From the NCBI GenBank assembly GCA_963556255.1, contig OY744605.1, positions 86,644,039 through 86,708,038 on the forward strand: DNA of 64,000 nucleotides, given 5' to 3'. The notes under the pieces were generated by a model. The model was not told the DNA's origin, did not search any database, and saw only the letters and a program-made list of their open reading frames with translations. This DNA is from Allolobophora icterica (taxonomy: Eukaryota > Annelida > Clitellata > Crassiclitellata > Lumbricidae). The position numbers were made by a program, and so were the translations under genes. Positions 13,335-28,300 of this stretch are shown piece by piece (within the stretch, counting starts at the first letter, position 1; each line of letters starts with the position of its first letter).

Positions 13335-16300
13335 TAAAACAAATGAACAACTGACCCAGCAAACAACTTTAACATAACAAAAAAGTTAAACTATTTAACT
13401 CAATTTTAAATTCTTTACTTAAAAGAAATTCTCTCAATTGAAAATATGCTTTTGAATAGCAAACAGTCAGAACTGATTGGTGTCATGTGTCACCAAACAG
13501 CGCTTTGTCTCCAATTCAAGTCTGAAATGTGGCATGCCATTTTCTCACTAGCATTATAATAATAACTAGGGTTTGGCATTTTTCTGCCTGGTCGATTCCA
13601 GATATTTGGCCTGCTTTTTAGCCGATTCTGGATTCGATCAAATTAATTGGTAATATTTATTTTATATTTTACTTAAAAGAGATCCATAAAAATAAAATGT
13701 CTGTGTTGGTTAAACTTTGTCAAGTTCCTGCAGAAGACTAAAGCAAGCATTGTACTATTGTATGAGCCAAAGCCAGTCAGGTCGTATGCAATTATTATAT
13801 GTAGTAGTAATGGTAACAGTACTATTATTTTTATTCGTATTATTACAAAAAGGAGTGCTTTTCTAAAAGTTAGAGTGATTACGATGACAGACCTTGTAGT
13901 CGGAGATGACGCGGTCAGTGAGAGCCTTGTCGAGCATCTTCTTGTACCACTCCTGGAGTCTCTTTGGCTTCGGAATCTTCTGATCCAGAGGATGGCAGTG
14001 GAAGATGTAGTCATCACCCTCGCTTGGGGGACACGCCCAGATGTGAGCAGTCTGGAAGCTAACCATTGAAAAAAAACATGCCACAACATCCTCAGTCATT
14101 TCGTTCTTTCTCTTCACAACGCCTATTCTTAATCGAATTTCAGTCTTTGGTGAGGAAATATATTAAGTGTCTTCATTTGTACATGAATTAGAAACTACTT
14201 AAGTAACCTAGTTCAGACAATCAAGCACTTATGTATACATTTGCATATGTATGTATGGATGACATTGTATGTGTGATGTATGTATGTGTGATGTACAATT
14301 AACACAGTGACTTTAAGTACCTCGCAGAAGTGCTGCACACATGGCCATCTGACAATCTAAACAAAAGCGTTTTAAGACAGTTTGAAACGTTTGCTGCACT
14401 TGGCCGAGAGCAACAGAGCGTAGGTGCAATGGAACACTGTTCCACGAAGATGGTCCAACACACATATAAATCGGGTTCATCACCTGAAATATCAATATTT
14501 ACATATATATATACATGACACGCCACAAGACATGACACAAGACTTGACACATGACTTACCCAAGAGACTTAGCATAATCCATATATCCGATGAGAATCTC
14601 GTGGTAAACTGTCGTTCGGAAATGCCTCGGCTGGAAGTAGTGAACGCTGTCGAGATATGCAATGTAGACACGCCTGCAAAAGAGAGGCGAACATGACGTT
14701 AACAGAGGCATCTTTATCCTTTCTCAGGCGGTTGGGTTACTTTAGAGAGCATTAAGAAAATTTCCCCAACTGGTCTCTTTACAGCAGGCCTCATGACGTC
14801 TTGAAGAAGAAGAGACCCGTCCCTTTAGCCAGATTGTGATGAGTAAGCCATAGGTATGGCATGTTCGTGAATTCATTTTCTTAGCCTTGGCATATGAGGG
14901 CACGTGGCCAGTCCTCTCCCACGTCATCTCATATTCCCACTGACAGTGAGCAGTCAGTGTACTCATTATAGACGAGTTGGCTAGTGGAGAAGAAAACCTG
15001 AAACAATTGTTTGTCCTGGAGGGGATTTGAATCCCCAACCGCTCAGTTGACAGTCCACAATTATATCTTGACTTACCTTGAAATACATACCAAAAGATAC
15101 ATCCCTCACTGGTCTCAATCCTCAATATATCCAGTTTAGTACCTAGGCTCCCAACATCTCCTGGCAAAATGTGCCACGAAAAAAATCTCTAGCTCTCCTA
15201 TTTACACCACTACACCTGGCTTAACCAACCCAGATTTTCTCTATCAACCTCCTTACCACCTGCCTTACCCTCCTCCACTCACCTGGCTTAACCAACCCAG
15301 ACCTTCTCTCCCTCTACCAACCTCCTTACCACCTGCCTTAGTAACCCCTACCTACAATCCTCCACTCACCTGGCATTTGTCGCATAGCAATCGGATCCGT
15401 ATTCCTGGACGTGCATTCCAAAGAAGCAGACATCAACGCCTTCGATCTCTTCAAAGGCGAATATTGCCTTCACCCGATACGGGATGTTCTCCGGCATTTC
15501 GCCCGACGCGACATAGCGGGCCTTCATTCCGGGCTTCACTTCGACGCCCTTGTCATAGCATGAGAGGACGCGAATTGTCACATCCCCTGAACCGGAATCC
15601 TTTCGCTTAAGCAGTGAATTGACGCGTGTCTCGAGGTATGTTGCCAGCTTCGTTGTTGGAAGACCTAAGCAAAGAGCAGACCAGCCAAGCATCAGCTACC
15701 CAATGCAATAAACCCAAATGACAACGTGTTATCAATCAATTTGCACCAAACTGTCACATCAGAATATCTAAAATCAATCGGTTCATTAGATAGTTCAAGT
15801 GCCAGTTACAATTTAAGACGCATACGACAATCTACAATTAACGGACTTATTAATTAGTAACTTCTATCGCACTCGTGTTTATCCTCAAATGATGGCACAC
15901 CAAAATCAAGCTGTAATCAGGGTCAACAGAACCAATCCGTAATCAGGTCAACCGAACCAATCCGTAATCAGGTCAACAGAACCAATCTGTAATCAGCTCA
16001 ACAGAACCAATCCGTAATCAGCTCAACAGAACCAATCCGTAATCAGGTCAACAGAACCAATCCGTAATCAGGTCAACAGAACCAATCCGTAATCAGGTCA
16101 ACAGAACCAATCCGTAATCAGGTCAACAGAACCAATCCGTAATCAGGTCAACAGAACCAATCCGTAATCAGGTCAACAGAACCAATCTGTAATCAGGTCA
16201 ACAGAACCAATCCGTAATCAGCTCAACAGAACCAATCTGTAATCAGGTCAACAGAACCAATCTGTAATCAGCTCAACAGAACCAATCCGTAATCAGGTCA

Positions 16301-19300
16301 ACAGAACCAATCCGTAATCAGGTCAACAGAACCAATCCGTAATCAGGTCAACAGAACCAATCCGTAATCAGGTCAACAGAACCAATCCGTAATCAGGTCA
16401 ACAGAACCAATCCGTAATCAGGTCAACAGAACCAATCCGTAATCAGGTCAACAGAACCAATCCGTAATCAGGTCAACAGAACCAATCCGTAATCAGGTCA
16501 ACAGAACCAATCTGTAATCAGCTCAACAGAACCAATCCGTAATCAGGTCAACAGAACCAATCTGTAATCAGGTCAACAGAACCAATCTGTAATCAGCTCA
16601 ACAGAACCAATCCGTAATCAGGTCAACAGAACCAATCCGTAATCAGGTCAACAGAACCAATCCGTAATCAGGTCAACAGAACCAATCTGTAATCAGGTCA
16701 ACAGAACCAAACTGTAATCAGGTCAATATTGTACAGCCTTTACACAAAGAGTAAACACCAACAGATGAAAAACAATCAGATGAAGAAGAGTGAAAGCCGC
16801 AGTTGGATGGAAAGAGAAACCACAAAGACTGAGTTAAATCCACACAGTTTTCACCATCAGAACATTATCATTATTATTATTATTACTTCTATAGCACTGA
16901 TAGTACAATGCAGAAGGCATCAACTGATGGCACACCAACACTAAGCCATAATCGGGGCAACATTAAGAAGTTTTGTTTAATTGCAGTTCTCCAAAACAGA
17001 TGAATGTGAAACATGAATGTAACTAAGAAATGCCAAAGCATCCGTTAATAATAGCAGTAAATGAATTCCAAAGGCAGTTGTAATCAGTCTGGATATAAAA
17101 CAGAAATGATGACCCACCAGCTGGAATCACCTTACTTGAGAGCTGTCTCAGACTCCTCCGTTTGTCCCTTCCACAGTTTCGCAAGTGCCTAAAGTCTGTA
17201 TTATTCGATAGTACTTTCACTGGTTCAGACCAGGAGCACCACTGATAAGTATTTGCTTCAAGTGGAACTTTATAAATGTAATCAGGTCAATATTGTACGT
17301 GAGTTGATAGCTTACGTCTGGCCGAGTGTTTGTTCTCCTTTCGCTTCATGTCCTTCGCCTTGAGACAGGCGTCACAGAAGAACCCTTCCGTCCAGATCTG
17401 CTCCATGTGTAGAACGCAGATCTTGTGCATCTTACGGTGACAGTCGCCACATTCAACAAACCTAACAAACCACAGAAAAATAGCAGTTGTCTTACAACAT
17501 GTCACACAACATTAATCTAATGTGACTTCTCCAGCACTATTAACATAACATTAACATAACATTAACATAACATTAACATAACATTAACATAATGCCCAAC
17601 CAATGAAATCGCAATCAAAACTCAAAATCCACTGAGAAGCGACATTGAAATCCGACAGATCAGAAAAATCAAAAGCCAAGGCTGCAGTTGGTTTATAAGT
17701 TGAAAGAGACGATTAACTGTTAAATTAACATCTGAAATAATCCAGTTTTATTAAAGAAGAAGAAGAAGAAGAAGAGATCACGTGAACTTACTGTTCATAG
17801 TCGAGCTTGTCGTTCTTTTCTTTCACAAACTGATCTTTTTTGATTTTGCTGAAAAAAAACCACAAACACTGGCTGACTTGTGCAGTTGTATCAGAAAATC
17901 CTGAGATTGTTATTGTAAAGGACCTTGAGCAAGTCCTTCACTCACAGTTGCTCAGCGACATCGACATTATGTCATATGGTCGAGTGTGTACTTCTGAAGT
18001 TTGAGAGGTGAGAGGAGGGCAATATCAAATACCATCGTATTGTATTGCATAAAATGACAATCAGACATGACTGGAAGTAAATCTAAGATCAGTCAGCAGC
18101 AGAAAATAAGTATGCTTGGCAAGTGCAATGCCTTTGTGGCGTACTTCAAAAGTAAAATATCATCAAGTGTCCTCATCTTATGCATATGATACATACATAT
18201 ATTACATAGATACATGTGAAGATAGATCAAAGGTTGAATGGCATTAATGTTTCTATAGAAGACTCAATGAGATGTTGAGTGTTGTTACTTACAGTCCTGG
18301 GTGCGATGGGTCATCAGCCATTTCCACATCATCACCCCGCAGATCATTGAAGCATTTCTCACAGTAGATGTATCTAGAAAAGAAAAGAAAACTACTAACA
18401 GCAGCCATCCACCTACAAGCCTAGGCAGATTTTCTAAGTCTTCTCAACCTGGGAAATGTGCCGTTACTCCCATGGGTGCCAAGAACCTGCTCTAGGGTGC
18501 CATGGTTCCCAATGGTGCCATGAGCGTCCGCAGGAATTTTTGTACGGGAGTGGTGCAAAATATTGTGTGGGAACACAGAACAAGTGACAAATTTTAAAAT
18601 AAATAATGGTCAAGGACTTTACCTAAATAATTGTTTTTTGCATTGAAAATCGTGTTGGACTGTTGTAATAATCATAATAATCAACAGATTTTAATTTAGT
18701 AAAATATGCACACAATCCATGGGGGCAAATGCTCCCTTACCCACTCCGTCCAGACGCCTATGAATGGTGTCATGAACCTGCTCGAAGGGTGCCGTGGTTC
18801 CCATGAATGGTGTCATGAACCTGCTCTAAGGGTGCCGTGGTTCCCATGAATGGTGCCCTGAACCTGCTCTAAGGATGTCGCTGCAACTGGATAAGATTCG
18901 TTCAGCGTTTTCAGTAAAAAATTTGAGCAACTACTGATTCTTGTCTCTACTGCCTATATAGGCCTACAACTATCTTTGTAAAACTAAAGCAGTGTAGAAA
19001 TAATCGCAACACATCAGTTGAATACAAGGAACATTGCTCACCATTAAAGTAAAAAACTAGAAGAAAACAAAATGAAATTAAGGCCAGATGCTATTGACGA
19101 ATGACTTAAAGGGTTCCTTGCTCGGAAAATGTTGAGAACCACTGATCAAAGAGAATCAATAAGAGATGAGACCTAAAGTAGAGTGATCTTTCTGACGAAG
19201 AGGCAGAGTATGATGGATTGCAATGGTAAGCAGTAACTTCTATAGTGCCAGTGTCTAAAGGAGAAGGCATCAACCAATGACGCACCAAAACCAAGCCGTA

Positions 19301-22300
19301 ATCAGGTCACTAACCAGAAATAAGTATGGTATAAGTATGGGTCAGATAGATATCTACAAACAGATCTAGACTTGGCTCTCCACTTTATATCTTTCGACAA
19401 CCCCTCTGATTTGACGCAGCGCTCATCAATAGGCTGGTGCCCTGCGCTTAGCTTTAGAAATTTAGAGTTTATGGTAAAGATGAATGTGTTAAGACAGAGA
19501 GGCAGCCTATGGTGGACACTCGCCTGTCCTGATAGTTGTAGTAAATGGTATCTCTTGCAATTGTACACAACTGCTTTCCAAAGCAGCACAGAACCTGAGG
19601 AGAGAAGACGTAACGTCGACCGCAACAGAACCCAAGTGACTGCATGACTGGATCAATGGCTGCCTCAAACACCTCTGCCAACTGTCATCAACACAAACAG
19701 ATGATCATTAATTAGTAACTTCTATAGCACCATTTTATATAAATTTGTAATTATAGTTGAATCTTTAAATAGCATGACTTGATGAGGAAATTAATCCAAG
19801 GTACTGTCTCTAAATAATGTTAATGATAGACAAGAAGAACCTCTATCACAGTTGATACTTTTTCCCTTCTCATCGCTTGACCACAATTATACGGAAAAGA
19901 CGAATCATTGATGCATTGCGCAAAATGCTAACAGCGATAGCATTAAATTAGGTCATATCCAACAGGATCTTTGATATGACATAATGGATAGGATATCTGC
20001 ATAGAAATCAACTCACCTTAGAACAGAACTTGTAAACTTTGGACGTCTTCCGATTGTAGAGCCAAGCATTGTCAAACATCAGATTAATGTCATCGATGAA
20101 TTGCCACGGATGAGTGTAACTTTCTGCCTCTAGCTTACTACGAATGGTCGACAGATCCATTGGATGTTTAATGATCTCATGGTAATCCTAAAGATAGAGA
20201 TCGGACAGAAAACCTTCACCTCGTATCAATGGCGCTTCTCTAATAAAACACAGAACTACAAAACTGACTAAATATATCAAAGAACACGCAGAGCAGATGA
20301 TTCTATCGTTACTTCAAATGCCAGCTAAACAGCTTCAAAACTTCTTGTCTAAAAGAGCCAAAGCAGAATGAGACTAAAACAGACATCGGATGCCTCATAG
20401 GATACAAGGTGACCGATGTCATCAATGATCAGCATATGGAAGAGAGAAGGATGCACTCAGAAATACACAGAAACAAATAGAAACAACCAAAACATGTGTC
20501 ATAAATCTAGGGACAAAATTTAGTGGGACATGGTAGTCTAGTGGTCAGAATGCTCGCTTTGTAACACGGAGAGTAAGAACTAAGGGTTCAACCCTCCCCT
20601 GAACCGGTTACTTCATAGGACCTTGAACAAGTCCTTCACTCACCAACAACAACTGCTCAGCACCATCAACTGATACTTGGTCATTCAACAGTGACGACTA
20701 TTACATTAAAAAATATAAAGTAGCAGGCTTACAAATATTCCGAGCGCTACAGCATCAACTGGTTCTCGGAAAGGCATAGCTTCGTCGAGACAGAACAGCT
20801 TCTCCAAGATAGGAATGAGCGCAGTCTGCAGTTCCTCTGGCTTCCACACTAAAACACAAAAGCAGGCATTTATTCATCTCAATTTCAGAATTGAAGATGA
20901 TGTCATCATGGAACATGGCAGCCGATTGGTTAGAGCGCTCACCTTGTAACATGGAGAGCATGGATTCAAACCTCCTTTGCTGAGACAGTCACTGAGTAGG
21001 GACATCTATCAATTCCTTCACTCACAATCACTCACCACCATCCACTGCTGCTTGGTCATTGGAAAGGGGAGCTTAATAAACGCATCATAATCATAAATAT
21101 ATATATATAATATATATAATATATATATCTTTGTTTCTGGCATCTATTCTACCCATCTATCGAAATGATGATAAAACATCAACTTTCAGTGCAAAGACTG
21201 ATCTCAAACCTTCAACTCTTGACTGGATTTGTCTAAAGAACTGACAGCAGAGAAAGGACTTAGACTTGCAACTGGTCATCAGTCCCTCTCTCCTAAGCTA
21301 TGAAGCAGAACGCTGGAGAAGTGTCTTCAGATCAGATTATAGAGTCGTGTATTAACCTTATAATCTGTCGATTTCTCAATGCTCCACGAACCACAAAAAG
21401 CAAGAAAAGGCAAGAGAAGAGACAGAGAAAGAGACAGAGAGATCAACAACTGGATGGAACTAAACGTCCAAAGGAGAAGATTCACAAAACACAGTCAGCC
21501 AATAATCACGACTTAAGAGATCAATAAGACGAGACAAGATTAAACGACGTCGACTTAAAGAAATGTTAACCTTTGCGTCCTCTAGGTCCCTCTTCCACAG
21601 GAGACTCCGGCTCAGCCTTTGGTGCCTTTCCCTCTTCCACTTCCACCTTTTCCTCCATCTTCACCGCTTCTTCTTCTCCAGTCACCACGACGTCTTTCCC
21701 TTCGACTCTGACTTCGTTGCCTGAATCCAACACAGCCTCCGTTTTGGTGTCCATGGTCACTGCAACCGCCTCCTCCTCCTCGGCCTCTTCCTTCTTCACC
21801 TCCTCCATCTTCACTTCCACAGCAGCAGCAGCAGCAGCGGTCGTGGCGGCCGCCGCCTCGGCCTCGTCGTCTGTGATGTCCTCGTGAACGGGTTGTGGTG
21901 CGACGTACTTGAAATCTTCCGGCGACCTCGGCTCCGACTTCACGGTGACCTCGTCGTCCGTTATGTCTTCGTGTTTGACGGCCATCTTGAAGTTTCCGAC
22001 GGGCGACGTCAGCTGCGGCGGGTTGCACGAAGCGGGTCCCGGCGTCCGGTCGCCGTTTATGCCAAACACCGAAGGGCTCGTCGTGCTCGACTGCATGCCA
22101 GATGGCGCCAGAGGGTTGCTGCAGGGCGATGGACCACTGACGCGATGATACGGAGACTGCGATTCCGTCTGCTGATGCTGCTGGGCGCAGATGGTCGCTT
22201 GTGTGGAATTGGCAAATGGCTGCTGCTGTTGCATCTGTTGTTGTTGCATCTGTTGTTGTTGTTGTTGCTGCTGTTGTTGTTGTAGCAGTGACGACTGAGA

Positions 22301-25300
22301 TGGCTGCGTTGCAACGAGAAGATTCGACGATGGAGGCAGCTGGTCATGTAATGATGGAGGACCAATCTGTAGAGAACCAATGCATTCGTGTATAAACACA
22401 CCACCAGACACACACATACACACTCACAACCATACATGATCCCTACATGCAGACACTGTGGTCCACTTCTAAATGCTGTCCTTAGGAGTCATACCAAGAT
22501 TCGAATCATAATTGTCATATCATTATGGACATTTTTAATATGTGCAAAGTCACAGAAATGCAAATCTCAGGCGCAGTTAGTCAGTTGCCAGGTGAAGAGC
22601 AATTAGATATCCAGATGTTTGAAAGCCAGTGAGAAGTAATGACTTTTGAGGTGTTACTTGAAGGAAGAAGAAGAGGTCGAGCAACGGATAAACATTGGTA
22701 GTCAGTTTCATTCCTTGGAGGCTGCAACACGAAATGCACGAAAGCCATGACAGTGCTACATCGAACTCAACCAAAAGATTGCAGACTGCGAGGAGGGATT
22801 TGAGGATATATCAGTGGTAGAAGGTAGGCAGGAATGTTCATTCTCAGGGTACCATAGGTCAGACAGACCAGTTTCAATCTTATTCTAGAGGAATCTGATG
22901 CAGCTGACCAAGCAGGGTAGAACAAGAGATTGATATAACAAAGTGATGTCTTATTACATCCATATCTCCAACATTTTATATCAGAGTTCTGTGTGTAACA
23001 AACATTCAAACACATAAAAACATTCAAACAGACACACACATTCAAACACACACATTCAAACACACACACACAAACATTCAAACACACACACAAACATTCA
23101 AACACACACAAACATTCAAACACACTCAAACATTCAAACAGACACTTTCTGGCAAAGTCGACAGAGAGCACTGTTTGTAAGCGAAATGAACATACCACTT
23201 CTTGGCCGCCAAACGGAAGATCGTGTTTGGAGTTTGGAAAGTTTGGCCTCTGATTTGGAAAGCCATCAACGGATATGGCAGAATGACAACCCTGCAAATA
23301 GTAGAATATCCTCCGTCAACTAAATGCAGCTGATGCATCAAACTGAGAACTAACACTGTGTCTAACACTTCTACAAAAGGGCAAACGATTCAATGCATGT
23401 CTATCAGAGAAACTGCAAGACCAGGATGGATGGATTCAGAGTTTATAAGACATCTTATTACATCTGATTTGCCTCAAACGCATACTGAGTTCCGTTGCAT
23501 GCTTGGTCGGGCACATTCCTAAATTCAGCCATGTCTCTGAAATCATGCGAGATGTCCTCCACTGGTTACTACTATGATCAGACATGATCTCCCTCCCCCT
23601 CTGGTCTTCCCACCAACAGTCTACTCATTACAGCCAAGTTCATGAGGTGACACAGGTGGAGCATAAATCTTGCAACAAATTTCTGCCCTGGTAGGGAATT
23701 GAACCCACGACCTGTCCGTTGACCATCCAGCATGCTAACCACTTTCAAGCACCTCTGTTAAAACACTTAATTGAGTCTACCGTACTCTACAACTTCCACT
23801 AAACCCAGGAAATGAAGTTATGATCGACGTCCACGTTTCACAGAAGAACAATTCACAATTTTCACGATGCTCATCAACACATTCCTCCTCTTCGCTTCCA
23901 AAAACTAACAAACCCAATTACTAGCTATCAGTATTATTCTTATTAACAGTAGTAGCAGTAGTAATATAGCATTACTGAATCAAAGGTGCAGCATGTGAAA
24001 CAGACTGTGAATCTACTGTGCTATGTGAAACTGAGGTGCAGAATGTGAAACTAAGGCACTCAATCTGAATCCTATTAACGAACAGGACATCTTAATCAGA
24101 TAGTCATGCCTCAAATATACCTGTGCTGTGGAGGGGTGAACATCTTGGAACATTGTTGCCCCAGATGCCGATTGAGGTCTCATCATTCGTACGCCATACA
24201 TCTCCTGTGGAAACCGTGTGTTCAAGAACTGAGGCGTCTGACTGCGAACCATCGAACTATTGTTGGAAGAATTTCCGTCCATGAACAGATCCAGACGATT
24301 GTCACTGAACTGCGGCAGTCTCGACTGAAGAACAACTGAAAAGAAATGGTTGAATCACAGATCAGAATTAGAAGACAACAACAAAGGAAGAAGCAACACA
24401 GTTTCATTGCCAGTCTCTCTTCATTTGCCTCTCTCTCTCTCTCTCTGTTTCTCTTTCATGCTCACCCTCATACAACTAAGATACAACCCATTTGGTTCAT
24501 TCTGTCAATTCTTGGATGTCATTTGACGTCCAGATTTAAAACTCATCTCTTTCAACTGATATAATGACCGTAGCCTGGCTTCTCATTTTCCTCATCTATC
24601 CAACTTCAACCTCGTCTTGGTTCCAATGGATAAGGAGTCTTGAGTGTGATTTCAGTCCCAACTGACCATTGGCTGATGTCTTGAACATCATAACAATGAT
24701 GCCATAGAAGTTATACTCTACCCACAAATCACCTCTCTTCCCCCGCTTTCCATCGCGGTTCCTTCCAGTCCAGCTTTATTTCACATCCTGTTTCATGACT
24801 TCAAAAGCAGCTTTCCTGTTACAGTATAAAACAACAGTGCTTTACAACCACAACAAGTAAAGAAGACACACTTGATCCCTGAAGAGGTGTTGCTGGAACG
24901 GAGGACCCTTGCGCGCCACCCCCGTTATCCATCAGGCGTTTCATTCTCTTCTCTTCCAACTCCTTTTGAATTTTGTAGATCTTCTGTGCCAACAGATGAT
25001 AGTAATCCTCCTAAAAGCAGAAACAACACAAAGACCTTGAGCATCAAAACCTAAAACAACTGATGACTATTTGACCCAGTGCTCAAACATTTCTTGCGAC
25101 ATGACAGTCTTAGTTTTGCCTTGAAGTCAGTTCAATCAACAACAGATATCAGACTTCTTGTGCTGTCTGAAAACTTCTGACGTTTTGTTGGATGCGAGTG
25201 AATCACTCGAGTGACTGTTGTTGTCCACTGTGTTCTGGTCTTAGTGTCATCAACATATCAACAGCCGTCAAACAGAATCTAAAAGCGTACTTTGTTATCT

Positions 25301-28300
25301 GTGAGGGACCTTAAATTGGTGGACAAAGCATAATGAATTGGTAACTGAGGGGAGGGAGAGGGAAAAGCATACTGAATTGGTAAATAAGGGGAGGGAGGGA
25401 GAGGGAGAAGGGAAGGAGAGAGGAGAGGGAATGGGAAACGGATTGGTCACCACGACCTTGTGGTCTGGAAGGACGGAAACTTACGGTATACTACCAAAGT
25501 TGTCAACCGACCTCAGAATGGCATATCGAGGTCGTAGAAAGGCTACATAAAAATGACAAGATAAATACTCATATCCTTGAAACGCTTGGATCCACATCCT
25601 CAAGAATTACCTTCTACTATCTGAGGCTATGTTACAATATAGCAAGTTCGTTTTCTAAATCTCAAACAAATCTAAGATTCATGTCAATAACTACGTAAAG
25701 CAATCCATTAACGCAAGTTATCAATAATATATTAAACTTAAGTGTATAACCCAGTCTCTATAATTCACACTTAATCTCACCAGCACAAACTTAACATCAA
25801 CTTACTCAGTTGCCAATTCATTCCCACTGACAAGAAATAGATCTATGACCCTTTCCAATCCTTTCTGACCTCTGATATAGAATTCATCAGCCTTGAAGAA
25901 CTCCTCTCTTTCACTTATTTCATTTTGTAAACAATTAAAGACCTATTTCTTCTAGCCAATCGGACCTCGTGATACAAGTATACGATTAATTATAGTTCTA
26001 GGGAAGGAGACACACACGCACACACACAGACAGAGAGAGAGAAGTGAGCATACCTTGCTGTCAGCATTGTCATACATGTCTCCTTCGACCTTGCGTGCGT
26101 ATCTGATGAGACTGTTCATCTGATCCTGACGAACAACGTTCAGGTCTGGAGCGCTTGGAAATATTGCTTGAACTCTGATGGAAGACACAAAGAAAAGACA
26201 TTTCCACGTTTAACTAGGACCACACATCAGAACAATGCATCAAACTGCAATTGTAATTAGTAACTTCTATAGTGCCAGTGTCTAATGCACAAGGCATCAA
26301 CCGGTGGCACATCAAAACCAAGCCATGTTCAGGTCATGTATCCAGAAGATCAGTCCTTAAAAATAACTGGCAAACGACTAAACACTCAACCAAGTAATCG
26401 GAGAAATTAATTGTGACTCAGGAAATCAACGAGCAAAACGTCAGTTTGAAAAGAAAGAAGACTTAAAGACTTAAAGTCAGTGTCCACAGAACCCATTGGC
26501 TGCTATCGGTCTCTGTTTTCACGTCAAATGTAACTTCTGATCACTTCAAAATAACGTTTTAGAAACCTCTGGCCACAGAAATCTCACCAGCAGCCAACAC
26601 TGAACAGATGAAGGCAGGATTCCCCCAGTCAACCATCCCCCAGTCAACCACCCCCAGTCAACCAAATACCCCAGTCAACAGACTCATCAACAAATCATGA
26701 CCACCTATAATGCGACCAAAACTGACAGCGCCAATGAACTTAACACTGTAACATCGAGTTGCATTGATTTCCCAGTTGCTTTTAGTAGAGTCTCATTGTT
26801 AAAGTGTTTAGCAATACTAAGCCTCATTGATGGGTCACAACATGTGAAATACCCGACCACCAGGTGCTCACTCAGCCATCCATCCTTAATTTGGTCATAA
26901 ATGACTACCAGTGGATACATAGGGGTGTAATACAATTGTCACTGGACTCTGTGATAATGTTTAACAACTCAGCCAACAGATCTCTGTCAGCTTTGGACGA
27001 GTTTCATGGAATTGAACAAATGTCTTATATTTTCACACATCTAAAAGCATTTCATATTTAGGAGACATGGCTAGCAAAACTGACACAGAGGATTTGCTTT
27101 GATTAACGCATTAGCCCGGTGTTGACTTGCCAGCAATAACCACACATATCTAAAGCTTGGATCTCTTTAAACGACCTAACTGACATCTCTTTGTTCTATG
27201 ATTTCCACAACAACCCCTGTGTTACTATAGCAACAGCAGAATAACTAAAACGATTAACAGAGGAGGCACACCTGCCAATCGTTCTATGAATAACGGAAGC
27301 ACTAGAAGAGATACTCAGTCAAACGTTGAACTTACAAAGATGGCACTTTAGAGTCATTTCCCAAGTACCGCTGGTGCCCCGCTGTTGGACTGATGGACCA
27401 CTGGTGCCCCGCTGTTGGACTGATGGTCATCGTCTGATCATACTGGTGCCTCAGCTGGTGGTTTGTTCTGTCCTGCTGGGTACACTCCTCGAAAAACCCT
27501 CTTCCGACGAATGCTAAATCCGCGGCGCTACAGAATTTCCAGATTATGTTAGACGTAGCTATGATTGGCTTATATTCTGTGAGGACAGAGAGAGAGAGAT
27601 ATCGCTAGCATCAACACCCAGAAATGCTTAATGTTAGACGGGAGACAGACGTGGCACCAAACATTACCAACAGACCTATCGGCCTAACACGCATTCTCTA
27701 GAGTACAGTTGCCTTTCTGATGGTCTTCACATCTACTACTCAGTTCATTTGATACACGGTCCAATCTCTCTGCGTTTACTCTTAGAAATCTGTGCTTTAT
27801 AAATCTGACAACAACAGCCATAGCAGTTGTTCCAATAAATAATAATATTAGTAACGATGACGATAAAAATAATAATAGTAATAACAGTAACAATAATAAT
27901 AGTAACAATAATAATAGTAACAATATAGTAACAATAATAATAGTAATGACAATAATAATAAACAATAATAATACTTAGCAATAATAAGAGCAAATACTAA
28001 CAATAATAATGATAGTAAATGATAATAATAATAATAGATAAGAATGATGGCAATGGAAGCATTGCTCCACTTTTACACAACCAACATAAAAACATAAAGG
28101 ATAACAACTTACAACTTTTGCACAAGGTGTTCGCGATGATTGTCAGTCATGTCAAGGTGCCACGGTTTTCTTGGGCGTGACGCGTTGTCACCGACATTTA
28201 CGCCGTCCAAAGAAGGCAAAGAGAGTTGATTCGACTGTTCTGTGAGCAACGCAGATGACCCGGCGACCATCGCCCCCTTGTGGTTACCCGACACTCCAAC

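Noticed and set aside
15913..16725. Regular repeat array considered as CRISPR-like
   Set aside because: Units are contiguous with no unique spacers and the genome is animal; it is a satellite.
20522..20600. tRNA gene suggested by box A and box B
   Set aside because: No acceptor stem or cloverleaf could be formed, and related copies with a shared body and tail show it is a SINE.
21566..22437. Arg/Gly-rich and other frames opposite or overlapping CBP exon 9
   Set aside because: Shadow frames of the CBP reading frame, which has clear splice borders and phase.
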